64,000 nucleotides of DNA from Prado023 sp963706875 (GTDB lineage Bacteria; Actinomycetota; Actinomycetes; S36-B12; CAIYMF01), in assembly GCA_963706875.1 (NCBI GenBank), contig CAVPNW010000021.1:124001-188000 (forward strand), read 5' to 3'. Both the position numbers and the translations under genes were made by a program. This document shows, in pieces, positions 1-9,931 of the stretch. How positions within the stretch are numbered: the stretch's first letter is position 1; every line of letters begins with the position of its first letter. The notes beneath the pieces were generated by a model that was not told the origin of the DNA, did no database searches, and saw only the letters and a list, made by a program, of their open reading frames with translations.

Positions 1-210
1 GAAGGTGACGGTCGCCGGCAGCGTCCTGGCGGAGCCGAAGATGCCGGCGAGAACGTCGAGGCGCGGGTCCGGGACGCCGACGACGCCGGTGTTCGGCTCG
101 ATGGTCGCGAACGGGTAGTTCGCCGCGAGCACGTTGTTGCGGGTCAGTGCGTTGAACAGGGTGGACTTGCCGACGTTGGGCAGTCCGACGATGCCGATGG
201 TGAGGGCCAC
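1..210 (-). CDS. ychF: YchF-type GTPase/ATPase, N-terminal 70 residues only
   Basis: The minus strand reads a GTG-initiated protein beginning MALTIGIVGLPNVGKSTLF and running off the left edge. The P-loop GLPNVGKST and the following segment ANYPFATIEPNTGVV, which contains the switch region, are typical of the Obg-related YchF/OLA1 family. Family members bind ribosomes and prefer ATP to GTP (established knowledge). The start is supported by a TAGAAT box at 219-224, 8 nt before the GTG, which fits a leaderless transcript. Only about a fifth of the usual 360-residue protein is present. Confidence 0.93.
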   Translation of the reverse strand, partial: MALTIGIVGLPNVGKSTLFNALTRNNVLAANYPFATIEPNTGVVGVPDPRLDVLAGIFGSARTLPATVTF

Positions 211-218
211 AACCCACG

Positions 219-224
219 ATTCTA
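219..224 (-). promoter_or_regulatory. -10 box (TAGAAT) for leaderless ychF
   Basis: TAGAAT on the minus strand, followed by 8 nt and the GTG start, with no Shine-Dalgarno between. It belongs to a pattern repeated across this window. Confidence 0.6.
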
Positions 225-480
225 CCGGCGATCAGGGGACCTCCCGGACCTGTCGAACCGGGCGGATCCAGCACACCGGGGTCTCACCTGCCTCACCCGA
301 TCAGGTAGTCCCATCCCCATCCTCCTTTGAGCCAATGTGCCCGCGACGACAGTCTCATGGCGACGCCCCGGTTCTCCCAGCGACTATCCACAGGCCCACG
401 GTCTCTCGACACCTCATGTCAGTGGGGTGGGATACGGTTCTGACAGGTGGTCGAACACCAGTTCGACAGAAGGGGGAGCT

Positions 481-1866
481 GTGCTTGAGGTTGTGCTGAC
501 AGTTCGCGATGAACGCGGCCGCCAGATCGACGCCGCAGCGCTGGGCGTCGAGGAGTTGGTGGAGGTGCTCCGGGCCCGGCCACCGAGCCCAGGCCCAGGC
601 CCGCGTCAGGAACGCGACCTCGAGGTGGAGGTGTTCGGGCCGGCGATGCTCTCCCTGGAGGCTGTCGAACTCCTGTCACGACAGGTCGCCGCCCTGCGCG
701 TCGCGTGCGTGGCAGCGGTCGCAGACGAGACACCGGGTGGATCCGCGACCGATCGCGTGCTCGACGAGCTGTCGTGCGCCCTTGTCGTCTCGCGCCGGTC
801 GGCGCAGCACACCCGTGCCACGGCGGAGATGCTGCGCCACCAGCCCGAGGTCTGGGCTGCCCTGTTCCGCGGGGATCTGGACCTGACCCGGGCGCGGATC
901 CTGGCCGACGCCCTGTTCGAGGTTCCCCGAACGGATCCCGACGGGGTGCCGCGTGAGGACTTCGAATCCGAGTGCGCCGCCCTGCTGGCCGACGGCCTGG
1001 CCTATGCCAAGGACCACACCGCCCGTCGCCTGGAGCTGTTCCTCCAGCGTCGGCTGCTGGCCCTCGGCTGTGGCGAGCGGCCCCGGCGTCGCAGCAGGGG
1101 ACTGGCCGAGCGGGGCGTCTGGGTCGACCATCGGGGGGACGGGACGGCGGACCTGGTCGCAAGGCTGGCCAGTGAGGACGCCGAGCGCGTCTACGGCGTG
1201 ATCCGGGCCTGCGCGCTCGCGGATCGCAACGGCGACCCGACGCACGAGGGGGCTGCCACTCGCGAACCGTTGGACCTGTGGCTGGCGGCGGCCCTGGTGG
1301 ACCTGATCCTCGATCCACGCGTCAGCGCCGGGACGACCGACCCAGTGGCCGTCTCTGACGGCACGCGGTCCCGACGGGCCAGGGTCGACACCGTGATCAC
1401 GGTCACGATCCCCATCGACTCGTTGGCCGGGCTCACGGACTCGCCCGGTGTGATCAACGGGTTCGGGGCGATCCCCGCCGCCGACGCCCGGCGATTGGCC
1501 GCCAGTGACGCGCGCTGGCGTCATGTCCTGACCTGTCGCACGTCCGGGGCGGTCCTCGACGTCGGGACCCTCTCCTACCGCCCGCCAGCGGCCTTGGACC
1601 GCCACGTTCGGCTGCGGGACGGGACCTGCCGGTTCCCCGGATGCTCGGTGCCGGCGGCCGAGTGCGACCTCGACCACCTCGTCCCGTTCCCACTCGGGCC
1701 AACCTCCGCGGACAACCTCCATGCGCTCTGCCGCCGGCACCACGGCCTCAAGCATGAGGGAGGGTGGCGAGTCGAGGCGATCTCGGGCAGCGGGCTGCGC
1801 TGGACCAGTCCGCAGGGCGCTTCCGCCATCTCACACCCCGACGACGACCACGCCCGGGTGGCCTGA
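481..1866 (+). CDS. DUF222 / HNH endonuclease-domain protein (13E12 repeat family)
   Basis: 461 residues from a GTG preceded by AGAAGGGGGAGCT, a good ribosome site; the open frame extends further upstream but without such a site. The N-terminal two thirds is the helical DUF222 region. The C-terminus (about 380-430) holds an HNH-type zinc site: CRFPGC, then CDLDHLVPF and LCRRHHGLKH. The family is abundant in actinobacteria, often in many copies per genome (REP13E12 in mycobacteria), and is presumed to be a nuclease of uncertain role. No partner gene adjoins it. Function beyond the HNH fold is inference. Confidence 0.85.
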   Translation: MLEVVLTVRDERGRQIDAAALGVEELVEVLRARPPSPGPGPRQERDLEVEVFGPAMLSLEAVELLSRQVAALRVACVAAVADETPGGSATDRVLDELSCALVVSRRSAQHTRATAEMLRHQPEVWAALFRGDLDLTRARILADALFEVPRTDPDGVPREDFESECAALLADGLAYAKDHTARRLELFLQRRLLALGCGERPRRRSRGLAERGVWVDHRGDGTADLVARLASEDAERVYGVIRACALADRNGDPTHEGAATREPLDLWLAAALVDLILDPRVSAGTTDPVAVSDGTRSRRARVDTVITVTIPIDSLAGLTDSPGVINGFGAIPAADARRLAASDARWRHVLTCRTSGAVLDVGTLSYRPPAALDRHVRLRDGTCRFPGCSVPAAECDLDHLVPFPLGPTSADNLHALCRRHHGLKHEGGWRVEAISGSGLRWTSPQGASAISHPDDDHARVA

Positions 1867-1950
1867 ACAGAGGAGGGCCGACGACACGCGGATCCCGATG
1901 GGGAGAGCCAAGTTCCTCCGAATGTCGGACCCCTGGCGTAGGAAGGGCCC

Positions 1951-3312
1951 ATGGAGACAACGATCGTGTGGGGAGTTGTGCTCGGTGCGCTGGCCCTTGT
2001 GCTGGGGTGGCTGCTGCGTGGGCTGATGGATCGTCCGCGGCACGCGGCCGAGCGTGCGGTGGCTGCGGAGCGAACGACGCGACTGGAGGCTGAGCTGAGT
2101 GCCGCCCGGGCGAGCGCCTCGGCTCAGGCCGCAGCTCCGGAGCAGGTGGCTCAGGCGATGGCCCCCGTCCAGTCGGCCCTGGGCCGGCTCGAGGAGGCTG
2201 TGATCCGAGCGGAAGGAGGACGAGCCAGCTCGACGGCGCAGCTGGCCGAGCAGATGCGGGCGGTGGCGCAGGCCACGAGCCTGTCCACCGACGGCCTGCG
2301 GCGAGAGACCTCCCGGCTCGTGGGAGCGCTGGGCCACAGTGAGGTCCGGGGGCGGTGGGGGGAGTTCCAACTGCGACGATTGCTGGAGTCCTCCGGCCTG
2401 GTCCGCGACGTGCACTTCACCGAGCAGCAGAGCGTCTCGACGGAGTCTGGCCTGCTGCGCCCGGACGTCGTGCTGCACCTCAGCGACGACAAGACGGTCG
2501 TCGTGGACGCGAAGGTCTCGCTGCGGGCCATCCTGGGCATCGAGGCAGGTGATCCGCAGGACGAGGTTGCCGCTGCTCGCGCCCAGCATGCGCGCGAGGT
2601 GCGCAACCACGTCGATCGACTCGCGGGCAAGGAGTACGCGCGGCAGTTCGACACCGCTCCGGAGTTCGTCGTCATGTTCCTGCCGGCGGAGTCGCTCCTC
2701 GCCGAGGCGCTGGCGAGCGACCCCACCCTCCTCGAGCATGCCTTCGACCGCAACATCGTCCTGGCCACCCCGACCACGCTGATGGCACTGACCCGCACAG
2801 TCGGCCACATCTGGCGCCAGGACGCCCTGGCCGCCAACGCCAAGGAGGTCCAGGCCCTCGGCCGCGAGCTGGCTGAGCGCCTGACGACCATGCTCGGGCA
2901 CCTGGACAAACTCGGCTCAGCCCTGGGATCCGGGGTGACCGCCTACAACAGGGCGATGGCGTCGCTGGAGTCCCGGGTGCTCGTGACGGGCCGGCGGTTC
3001 ACCGAGATGCAGGGCCTGCCGATCCCCCTGGACTCGCCCAAGCAGGTCGACCAGCAGCCGCGCAGCCTCGCTGTGAGGCCACCAGCCAGCGACGCGCCCA
3101 ACCAGGCAGACCTGCTTGGCCCCACCGCTGGCCAGCGGGGCACCTCCCTGTCCGAACCTCGCGACTCGCTCGACGCGTCAGACCCGCTCGACGCGTCAGA
3201 CCCGCTCGATCCGTCCGATTCGTTCGACGCGCTTGACGCCCTCGAACGACGTGCCCTTGAAGCGCATGCGAGCGAACCTCCTGCGGACTCGTCGGCAACT
3301 GCCGTCGCGTAG
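1951..3312 (+). CDS. rmuC: DNA recombination protein RmuC
   Basis: 453 residues. An N-terminal membrane segment (about 5-24) is followed by a charged, Ala-rich coiled coil (about 35-130) and the RmuC nuclease-like core: GRWGEFQLRRLLE, RPDVVLHL and VVDAKVSL, the last with the Asp-x-Lys of the PD-(D/E)xK-like fold. RmuC limits recombination between inverted repeats. The C-terminus carries an unusual acidic repeat, DPLDASDPLDPSD and variants (about 400-430), absent from most homologues. The start lies after GGAAGGGCCC. Confidence 0.92.
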   Translation: METTIVWGVVLGALALVLGWLLRGLMDRPRHAAERAVAAERTTRLEAELSAARASASAQAAAPEQVAQAMAPVQSALGRLEEAVIRAEGGRASSTAQLAEQMRAVAQATSLSTDGLRRETSRLVGALGHSEVRGRWGEFQLRRLLESSGLVRDVHFTEQQSVSTESGLLRPDVVLHLSDDKTVVVDAKVSLRAILGIEAGDPQDEVAAARAQHAREVRNHVDRLAGKEYARQFDTAPEFVVMFLPAESLLAEALASDPTLLEHAFDRNIVLATPTTLMALTRTVGHIWRQDALAANAKEVQALGRELAERLTTMLGHLDKLGSALGSGVTAYNRAMASLESRVLVTGRRFTEMQGLPIPLDSPKQVDQQPRSLAVRPPASDAPNQADLLGPTAGQRGTSLSEPRDSLDASDPLDASDPLDPSDSFDALDALERRALEAHASEPPADSSATAVA

Positions 3313-3331
3313 ACCGGGGCTGGCGGCGGAC

Positions 3332-3343
3332 TACCATCGCCCC
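3332..3343 (+). promoter_or_regulatory. -10 box (TACCAT) for leaderless DUF6542 gene
   Basis: TACCAT followed by six bases and the GTG at 3344; no ribosome-binding site fits in the gap. Confidence 0.55.
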
Positions 3344-3820
3344 GTGACCCTGCCCTCACCCGGACCCAGCGACGTCGGGTGGGGGCGTGCGGGAGCACCC
3401 GTCGATGGGGCCCCTGCCCCCGACGTGCAAGCCACGCGCACCGCGCCTCGGCGTGGATTCCGCGGCGGACGCGTCGTCCTGGTCGCCACACTGCTGGTGA
3501 TTGCCGTCGCGGCCGTCGAGGCCGCACTCCGCGACCGGATCGGGCCCTGGACCGGCGTGACACTCGTCGTCGTTGCCATCATCGCCCCGCTCGTCACGCG
3601 CGCGGGCGATCGCTCGCTGCCGGCCATGATGCCCCCCCTGGCGTTCCTTGCCGCCGTCCTGATCGCCGGCCAGATGCTCGTGCCCGCGACGGGTGGCTCG
3701 CTGCGCACCCGGGAGGCCCTGATGATCGTGCAGAACCTGGGCCCGAATGCCATCTGGGTCGTTGCCGCCACGATCCTGTCCACGACGATCGCAGCGATCC
3801 GCCACTTCACGGACCGCTGA
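3344..3820 (+). CDS. DUF6542-type small membrane protein
   Basis: 158 residues from a GTG. A Pro-rich cytoplasmic N-terminus precedes four hydrophobic segments (VVLVATLLVIAVAAVEA, VTLVVVAIIAPLV, the PPLAFLAAVLIAGQ region, and AIWVVAATILSTTIAAI). The pattern matches DUF6542, an uncharacterised actinobacterial family often near rmuC/xseAB. The start is set by TACCAT at 3332-3337 plus 6 nt, a leaderless arrangement, although the same frame is open upstream into rmuC. Confidence 0.75.
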   Translation: MTLPSPGPSDVGWGRAGAPVDGAPAPDVQATRTAPRRGFRGGRVVLVATLLVIAVAAVEAALRDRIGPWTGVTLVVVAIIAPLVTRAGDRSLPAMMPPLAFLAAVLIAGQMLVPATGGSLRTREALMIVQNLGPNAIWVVAATILSTTIAAIRHFTDR

Positions 3821-3853
3821 CGGCCCCGGACCGAGTACGGCGGCGGGCAACGA

Positions 3854-4819
3854 CTACTGCTTGCCTGCGGCCTTGAGGTCCCGGCGCAGCTCCTGGGGCA
3901 GCGCGAACACCATGTGCTCCTCGACGGCGTCGACGACCTCGACGTCACCGAACCCGAGCTCGGCGAGGCGGGCAAGCACGTCGCGCACCAGGATCTCGGG
4001 CACCGAGGCCCCGCTGGTCACCCCGACAGTCACGGCACCGTCGAACCACCCCGGCTCCAACTCGCTGGCCAAGTCGACGCGGTGCCCGGACTTCGCACCA
4101 TGCTGAAGGCCGACCTCGAGCAGTCGTACGGAGTTCGATGAGTTGGCCGACCCCACCACGATCAGCACGTCGCTGCGGGGAGCCACCTGCTTCACCGCGA
4201 TCTGGCGGTTCTGGGTGGCGTAGCAGATGTCGTCACTGGGCGGGCTGACCAGGCCGGGCACGAGCTCGCGCAGGGCCCCGACGGTCTCCATGGTCTCGTC
4301 CACCGACAGCGTGGTCTGCGAGAGCCACACCACCTTCTCGTCCGGCGCGATGTCGAGCGCGGCCACGGAGTCCGGGCCCTCGACCAGGGTCATCGCCTCT
4401 GGCGCCTCGCCCATGGTGCCCTCAACCTCCTCATGGCCCTCGTGGCCGATGAGCAGGATCCGGTAGCCCTCGTCCGCGAACCGCCGGGCCTCGTTGTGCA
4501 CCTTGGTGACCAGGGGGCAGGTCGCGTCGATCGTGCGCAGGTTGCGCTGGGCGGCCTCCTCGTGGACCGACGGGGCCACGCCGTGCGCGCTGAAGACCAC
4601 GGTGGCACCCTCCGGGACCTCGTCGGTCTCGCTGACGAACACCGCCCCGCGCGCCGCAAGCGAGTCGACCACGTACCGGTTGTGGACGATCTCCTTGCGC
4701 ACGTACACCGGCGCGCCGTAGAGGTCCAGGGCCTTCTCGACAGCGACCACGGCACGATCCACACCCGCGCAGTACCCGCGGGGTGCTGCCAGCAGGACCT
4801 TGCCACCCGATTCAGCCAT
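3854..4819 (-). CDS. ispH: 4-hydroxy-3-methylbut-2-enyl diphosphate reductase
   Basis: 321 residues. IspH is the last enzyme of the MEP isoprenoid pathway, reducing HMBPP to IPP and DMAPP with a [4Fe-4S] cluster. The three cluster cysteines are visible at about 17 (PRGYCAGVDRAV), 101 (DATCPLVTKVH) and 199 (DDICYATQNRQ), with the substrate-binding histidines in EIVHNRYVV and FSAHGVAPSV. The ATG at 4819 is preferred over an in-frame upstream one because TACCAT sits six bases before it. Divergent from xseA, with 55 bp between the two starts. Confidence 0.97.
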   Translation of the reverse strand: MAESGGKVLLAAPRGYCAGVDRAVVAVEKALDLYGAPVYVRKEIVHNRYVVDSLAARGAVFVSETDEVPEGATVVFSAHGVAPSVHEEAAQRNLRTIDATCPLVTKVHNEARRFADEGYRILLIGHEGHEEVEGTMGEAPEAMTLVEGPDSVAALDIAPDEKVVWLSQTTLSVDETMETVGALRELVPGLVSPPSDDICYATQNRQIAVKQVAPRSDVLIVVGSANSSNSVRLLEVGLQHGAKSGHRVDLASELEPGWFDGAVTVGVTSGASVPEILVRDVLARLAELGFGDVEVVDAVEEHMVFALPQELRRDLKAAGKQ

Positions 4820-4874
4820 GCCCCAATGGTAGGGCGGCCCAGCAATGTCTGCCGCCTGTCGTACCCTCGCGACC
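4820..4874. promoter_or_regulatory. Divergent ispH/xseA promoter region
   Basis: A 55-bp gap holding two opposed -10 boxes. The minus strand has TACCAT at 4826-4831, six bases before the ispH ATG. The plus strand has TACCCT at 4862-4867, seven bases before the xseA ATG. Both transcripts should be leaderless. Confidence 0.65.
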
Positions 4875-6146
4875 ATGACCACGGCCCCCCAGCCCACCGC
4901 CCAGCCCACCGCCCCGGGCGGCGCACCGGCGGACGGTTCGGCCCCGGAGCGCGCCTGGCCCGTACGCGAGATCTCCGTGAAGCTGCGCGACTACATCGCG
5001 CGGTTGAACCGGGTGTGGATCGAGGGGCAGGTCGTCGAGGTCAGCCGCCGCAGCGGGTCGCAGGTCTACCTGACGGTCCGCGACGTCGACGTCGACGCCT
5101 CAGTGTCGGTCGTGATCCCCGGCGGCCTCGATCGCGCGATGAACCCACCCCTGGCAGCTGGCCAGCGGGTCCTCATGCACGTGCAGTGCGAGTACTGGGT
5201 CCGCAACGGCCGGCTCATGCTGCGGGCCAGCGAGATCCGGCCCGTGGGCATCGGCGAGCTCCTGGCCACCCTCGAGCGCCGCAAGCAGCAGCTGGCGGCC
5301 GAGGGCCTGTTCGCCCCCGAGCTCAAGCGTCGCCTGCCCCTGCTCCCCCGACGGATCGGGCTCATCACCGGCGTCAATGCCCAGGCGATGCACGACGTGA
5401 TCACCAACGCCCGGCACCGGTGGCCCTCAGCGCAGTTCGAGGTCCGTGAGGGCGCGGTGCAGGGCGCCTCGGCCGTGAGCACCATGCTGCGCAGCCTCGC
5501 CGAGCTCGAGGCGGACGAGACCGTCGACGTCATCGTGTTCGCACGTGGCGGGGGGAGCCTCGAGGACCTGCTGCCGTTCAGCGACGAGTCCCTGATCCGC
5601 GCGGTCGCCGCCGCACGGACGCCCGTGGTCAGCGCGATCGGCCACGAGCAGGACGCACCGCTTCTGGACCTCGTCGCCGACCTGCGCGCCTCCACCCCCA
5701 CGGACGCGGGCAAGCGGATCGTGCCCGACTGGGCCGAGGAGTCCCGGCGCATCAGCGATCGGCGGGCGAGCCTCGACCGCTCGATGCTGACCCGCCTCGA
5801 CCAGGCCACAACGTGGCTGGAGCAGACGCGCAGCCGACCCGCGATGGCTGATCCGGCCGGGCTGCTGCCACGGCTGTCCACCGAGGTCCACACGGCCCGG
5901 CAGCGCGCCTTCCGCGCCGTTGAGCATCGGATCGCCACCCAGGAGCGTGACCTCGCCCACCTGCGCGCACGGGCGCGGGCACTGTCCCCGCTGGCCACCC
6001 TCGACCGCGGATACGCAGTGGTGGTGGGCCCCCGAGGTGAGCTCGTCCGAGCGGCAGACCAGCTCCATCCGGGCGACGGCGTGCGGGTGCGTGTCGCCAC
6101 CGGTCACTTCCGGGCCGACGTCACGGACGTAGCATCGACGTCATGA
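4875..6146 (+). CDS. xseA: Exodeoxyribonuclease VII large subunit
   Basis: 423 residues. The N-terminus (about 25-125) is the OB-fold nucleic-acid-binding domain; the catalytic half follows, with RIGLITGVNAQAMHDVITN, FARGGGSLEDLLPFSDE and SAIGHEQDAPLLDLVADLR. After a coiled coil comes the C-terminal SPLATLDRGYAVV segment. With XseB it degrades single-stranded DNA from both ends. Start chosen by the leaderless -10 box; an in-frame ATG 30 bases upstream would lie before that box. Ends in a 4-bp overlap with xseB. Confidence 0.96.
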   Translation: MTTAPQPTAQPTAPGGAPADGSAPERAWPVREISVKLRDYIARLNRVWIEGQVVEVSRRSGSQVYLTVRDVDVDASVSVVIPGGLDRAMNPPLAAGQRVLMHVQCEYWVRNGRLMLRASEIRPVGIGELLATLERRKQQLAAEGLFAPELKRRLPLLPRRIGLITGVNAQAMHDVITNARHRWPSAQFEVREGAVQGASAVSTMLRSLAELEADETVDVIVFARGGGSLEDLLPFSDESLIRAVAAARTPVVSAIGHEQDAPLLDLVADLRASTPTDAGKRIVPDWAEESRRISDRRASLDRSMLTRLDQATTWLEQTRSRPAMADPAGLLPRLSTEVHTARQRAFRAVEHRIATQERDLAHLRARARALSPLATLDRGYAVVVGPRGELVRAADQLHPGDGVRVRVATGHFRADVTDVASTS

Positions 6147-6451
6147 CCGAGCCGACCACGCCGACCCAGCCGGCCCAGCCGGCCACGCCGACCCCGCCCT
6201 CGGCGACGCCCACCGCGCAGCTGCCGGGTGGGAACGCCGAGGACCTCGCCGGACTCAGCTACGAGCAGGCACGGGCGGCCCTCGACAAGGTCGTCTCCGA
6301 GCTCGAGTCAAGCACGGTCAACCTCGAGATGTCCCTCGCGCTCTGGGAGCGGGGCACTGCCCTGGCCGACATCTGCCAGGCACACCTGGACGGGGCCAGG
6401 GAGCGGATCGAGGCAGCGCGTCCGGGCCTGACGGCGACCCCGCCGGAGTAG
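6143..6451 (+). CDS. xseB: Exodeoxyribonuclease VII small subunit
   Basis: 102 residues, starting inside the xseA stop (ATGA). After a Thr/Pro-rich N-terminal extension of about 38 residues, the XseB core reads LSYEQARAALDKVVSELES, then NLEMSLALWERGTAL and CQAHLDGARERIEAA, which is the helical hairpin that binds XseA. The low-complexity extension is longer than usual. Confidence 0.94.
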   Translation: MTEPTTPTQPAQPATPTPPSATPTAQLPGGNAEDLAGLSYEQARAALDKVVSELESSTVNLEMSLALWERGTALADICQAHLDGARERIEAARPGLTATPPE

Positions 6452-6463
6452 ATCGCCGGAGAA

Positions 6464-6501
6464 GACCTGCGGCCGGAGCGGGTCCCCGGCCGAAGCAGGT
6501 C
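6464..6501. terminator. Stem-loop between convergent xseB and DUF4245 gene
   Basis: GACCTGC-GGCCGG pairs with CCGGCC-(gaa)-GCAGGTC across a 9-nt loop. It lies between two converging stop codons and slightly overlaps the minus-strand stop. There is no T-run on either side, so it is a hairpin terminator only by position. Confidence 0.5.
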
Positions 6502-7075
6502 AGCCCTCGACGGGCGCCAGCGTCCCGGCCAGGGTCTCCAGCTCCGCCCACGTCGCCGAACCGGTCACCACGGTGACGGTCCCGTCCTCGACGAGGACCA
6601 GGGACCTGCGCTCATCAGGTGTCGGGTCGCCCTCCATCCGAGTCCACTCACGGTCTGCGATGGTGACGGTCCCGCCGGCGACGCCCTTGCGGGTCTCATC
6701 CGCGATCCAATCCTCCTGCGCCTTGTCCGCCTGGGCGGGGAACTCCCCGCGCTGCAGGATCGCCGCGTACTCCTCGTCCGGGGTGTAGAAGCCGGCCCGC
6801 CACACCAGCGTGCCATCTGCTTGCGGCTCAACGCGGGCGCTGGTCGCCGGCCACGGGAAGGCCACCGGAGGGGCCAGGACCTCGTACGGCGCGGCACTCG
6901 CAGCAGCCTGTGCGACCGGGGCCCACTCCACCTCGCGGATCGCATCCGAGCTGCGGGGATGCGAGAAGTACAGCCAGATGAGCAGCACGATCGCCACGAG
7001 GCCCAACGAGCGGATCATGTCCGTGCCGAGCTGCCGTCCTCGCGACGGCGCCCGTCCCACGATCTGCTCTCCCAT
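6500..7075 (-). CDS. DUF4245 membrane-anchored protein
   Basis: 191 residues. An N-terminal transmembrane segment (about 18-36, SLGLVAIVLLIWLYF) is followed by an extracytoplasmic domain containing WRAGFYTPDEEYAAILQRG and a C-terminal SATWAELETLAGTL. This matches DUF4245, an actinobacterial family of unknown function commonly placed between xseB and a fumarase gene, as here. The frame stays open far upstream across the opposite fumarase gene; ATG 7075 is preferred because a CACCAT box lies 7 nt before it and the protein then has family length. Confidence 0.8.
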   Translation of the reverse strand: MGEQIVGRAPSRGRQLGTDMIRSLGLVAIVLLIWLYFSHPRSSDAIREVEWAPVAQAAASAAPYEVLAPPVAFPWPATSARVEPQADGTLVWRAGFYTPDEEYAAILQRGEFPAQADKAQEDWIADETRKGVAGGTVTIADREWTRMEGDPTPDERRSLVLVEDGTVTVVTGSATWAELETLAGTLAPVEG

Positions 7076-7195
7076 GGACACGATGGTGGACCATGGCGGC
7101 CCGGTCCGCACAATCTGCCCCCCCCACCTGCCCCCCATCTGGCACCTCATCCACCCCCCCATCTGCCCCCGGCTCCGGGTCCGGCCACCTCGGAC

Positions 7196-7207
7196 TACGC
7201 TCATTCC
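7196..7207 (+). promoter_or_regulatory. -10 box (TACGCT) for leaderless fumarase
   Basis: TACGCT, then six bases, then ATG. The upstream DNA is a C-rich pyrimidine run that could not hold a ribosome-binding site. Confidence 0.6.
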
Positions 7208-8875
<1,668 letters not shown>

Positions 8876-8885
8876 GAGCAGTCTC

Positions 8886-9674
8886 CTAGTACCAGTGGTG
8901 CGAGCGCCAGAACGCCCACGCGTTGCAGGGCGAGCCGTAGCGGTTCTTGATGTACTTCGCGCCGACCTTGATCTGGATGGCCGGGCTGTTCATGTACTGG
9001 GCGGTCGAGTAGCCCATTGCGCCCCAGACCCGCGATGAGGTCTGTGGGATCCCCCGGTAGATCCCGTTGGGGTTGCTCACCCAGTAACGCCAGCCGCTCT
9101 CGCGGGTCCACAGGGTCGACAGGCACGACATCTGCCCGGATCCCCAGCCGTACGTGCGTGAGATGTACGCCGAGGCATAGCGCTTGCTGGCCGCTGGCGC
9201 CCCGGCCCGGGGCAGGGCCCCACGCGAGACCTTCTTGGCGGCACGCTCTGCTGCCGCGCGGGCCTTCAGCTCCTTCTTCATCTTCTTGAGCGCCTTGGCG
9301 GTGACCACGCCGTTGGCCTTGATCCCGGCTGACCGCTGGAGCTTCTTGACGGCCTTGCGGGTTGCCGCGTCGAAGGTGGCGGTCTTCTCGACCTTGACCA
9401 GGTCCTGCAGGGCCGTCACATCCTCACCGACGTCGCCGAAGCGCAGGGTGCGCGCTCCGAGGACCAGCGGGGCCGCAGGGACCGCCGCCACGGCCGGGTC
9501 GGTGGGCTGGACAGTCGGATCGGCGGGTGTGGCCGGGACAGCCGGATCAGCGGTCACGGTCGCCGTAGGGTCCGCGACGACATCGTTGGCGTGGGCCGCA
9601 CTCCCCGCCAAGCTCGGGGCACCGACGACCAGGACGACGGCGACCAGAGTCGCCAGGAGCCTGCGCAGCGGCAT
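8886..9674 (-). CDS. Secreted peptidoglycan-binding lytic transglycosylase-like protein
   Basis: 262 residues. A signal peptide of about 29 residues (ends GSAAHA) leads into an Ala/Pro/Thr-rich linker, a peptidoglycan-binding_1-like module (about 75-130: LRFGDVGEDVTALQ, TRKAVKKLQRSAGI), a Lys/Ala-rich stretch, and a C-terminal SLT/aggregation-promoting-factor-like domain: LSTLWTRESGWRYWVSNPNG with a candidate catalytic Glu, IQIKVGAKYIKNRYGSPCNAW. Role: cell-wall cleavage outside the membrane. GGGGGA precedes the ATG. The 250-bp upstream region carries two CRP-like sites. The fold assignment is firm; the enzyme activity is inferred. Confidence 0.82.
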   Translation of the reverse strand: MPLRRLLATLVAVVLVVGAPSLAGSAAHANDVVADPTATVTADPAVPATPADPTVQPTDPAVAAVPAAPLVLGARTLRFGDVGEDVTALQDLVKVEKTATFDAATRKAVKKLQRSAGIKANGVVTAKALKKMKKELKARAAAERAAKKVSRGALPRAGAPAASKRYASAYISRTYGWGSGQMSCLSTLWTRESGWRYWVSNPNGIYRGIPQTSSRVWGAMGYSTAQYMNSPAIQIKVGAKYIKNRYGSPCNAWAFWRSHHWY

Positions 9675-9791
9675 CGAAGATGGTCCCCCGAGGACTTCGT
9701 GATCGGTCTGTGAAGGGCTCATGAACACCGGAGCGTGCCATCCGAACGGCGGTTGACTCCAGCCGGATTTCATGGCGAGAGGGCTCTCCGA

Positions 9792-9807
9792 AGTGACTCG
9801 CGTCACA
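9792..9807 (-). promoter_or_regulatory. CRP/GlxR-like operator, proximal
   Basis: On the minus strand TGTGACGCGAGTCACT, a GTGA-N6-TCAC palindrome matching the TGTGA-N6-TCACA consensus at all but the last base. It is centred about 125 bp before the transglycosylase start and exactly 42 bp from the second site. Confidence 0.7.
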
Positions 9808-9833
9808 CGGAAGCTCGAATAAATCGGTCATAT

Positions 9834-9849
9834 CGTGATTCCCATCACA
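9834..9849 (-). promoter_or_regulatory. CRP/GlxR-like operator, distal
   Basis: On the minus strand TGTGATGGGAATCACG, again GTGA-N6-TCAC, differing from the consensus only in the last base. The 42-bp centre spacing puts both sites on the same DNA face. Confidence 0.7.
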
Positions 9850-9870
9850 CTGGTTACGTGTTTCAGTGTG
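9846..9870. repeat. Perfect 7-bp inverted repeat overlapping the distal CRP-like site
   Basis: CACACTG, 11 nt, CAGTGTG. It shares four bases with the CRP-like site, so it could be a second operator competing for the same DNA, or a hairpin in a leader. Confidence 0.5.
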
Positions 9871-9931
9871 AGGTATGCCACAGCCGGGACCTTGGTCATG
9901 AACCGGGCGACGACGGAGGAAAACGATCGCC

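Noticed and set aside
9675..9931. c-di-AMP (ydaO) riboswitch before the transglycosylase gene
   Set aside because: Such riboswitches are common before muralytic genes in actinobacteria, but I find none of the conserved ydaO core segments; CRP-like sites are there instead.
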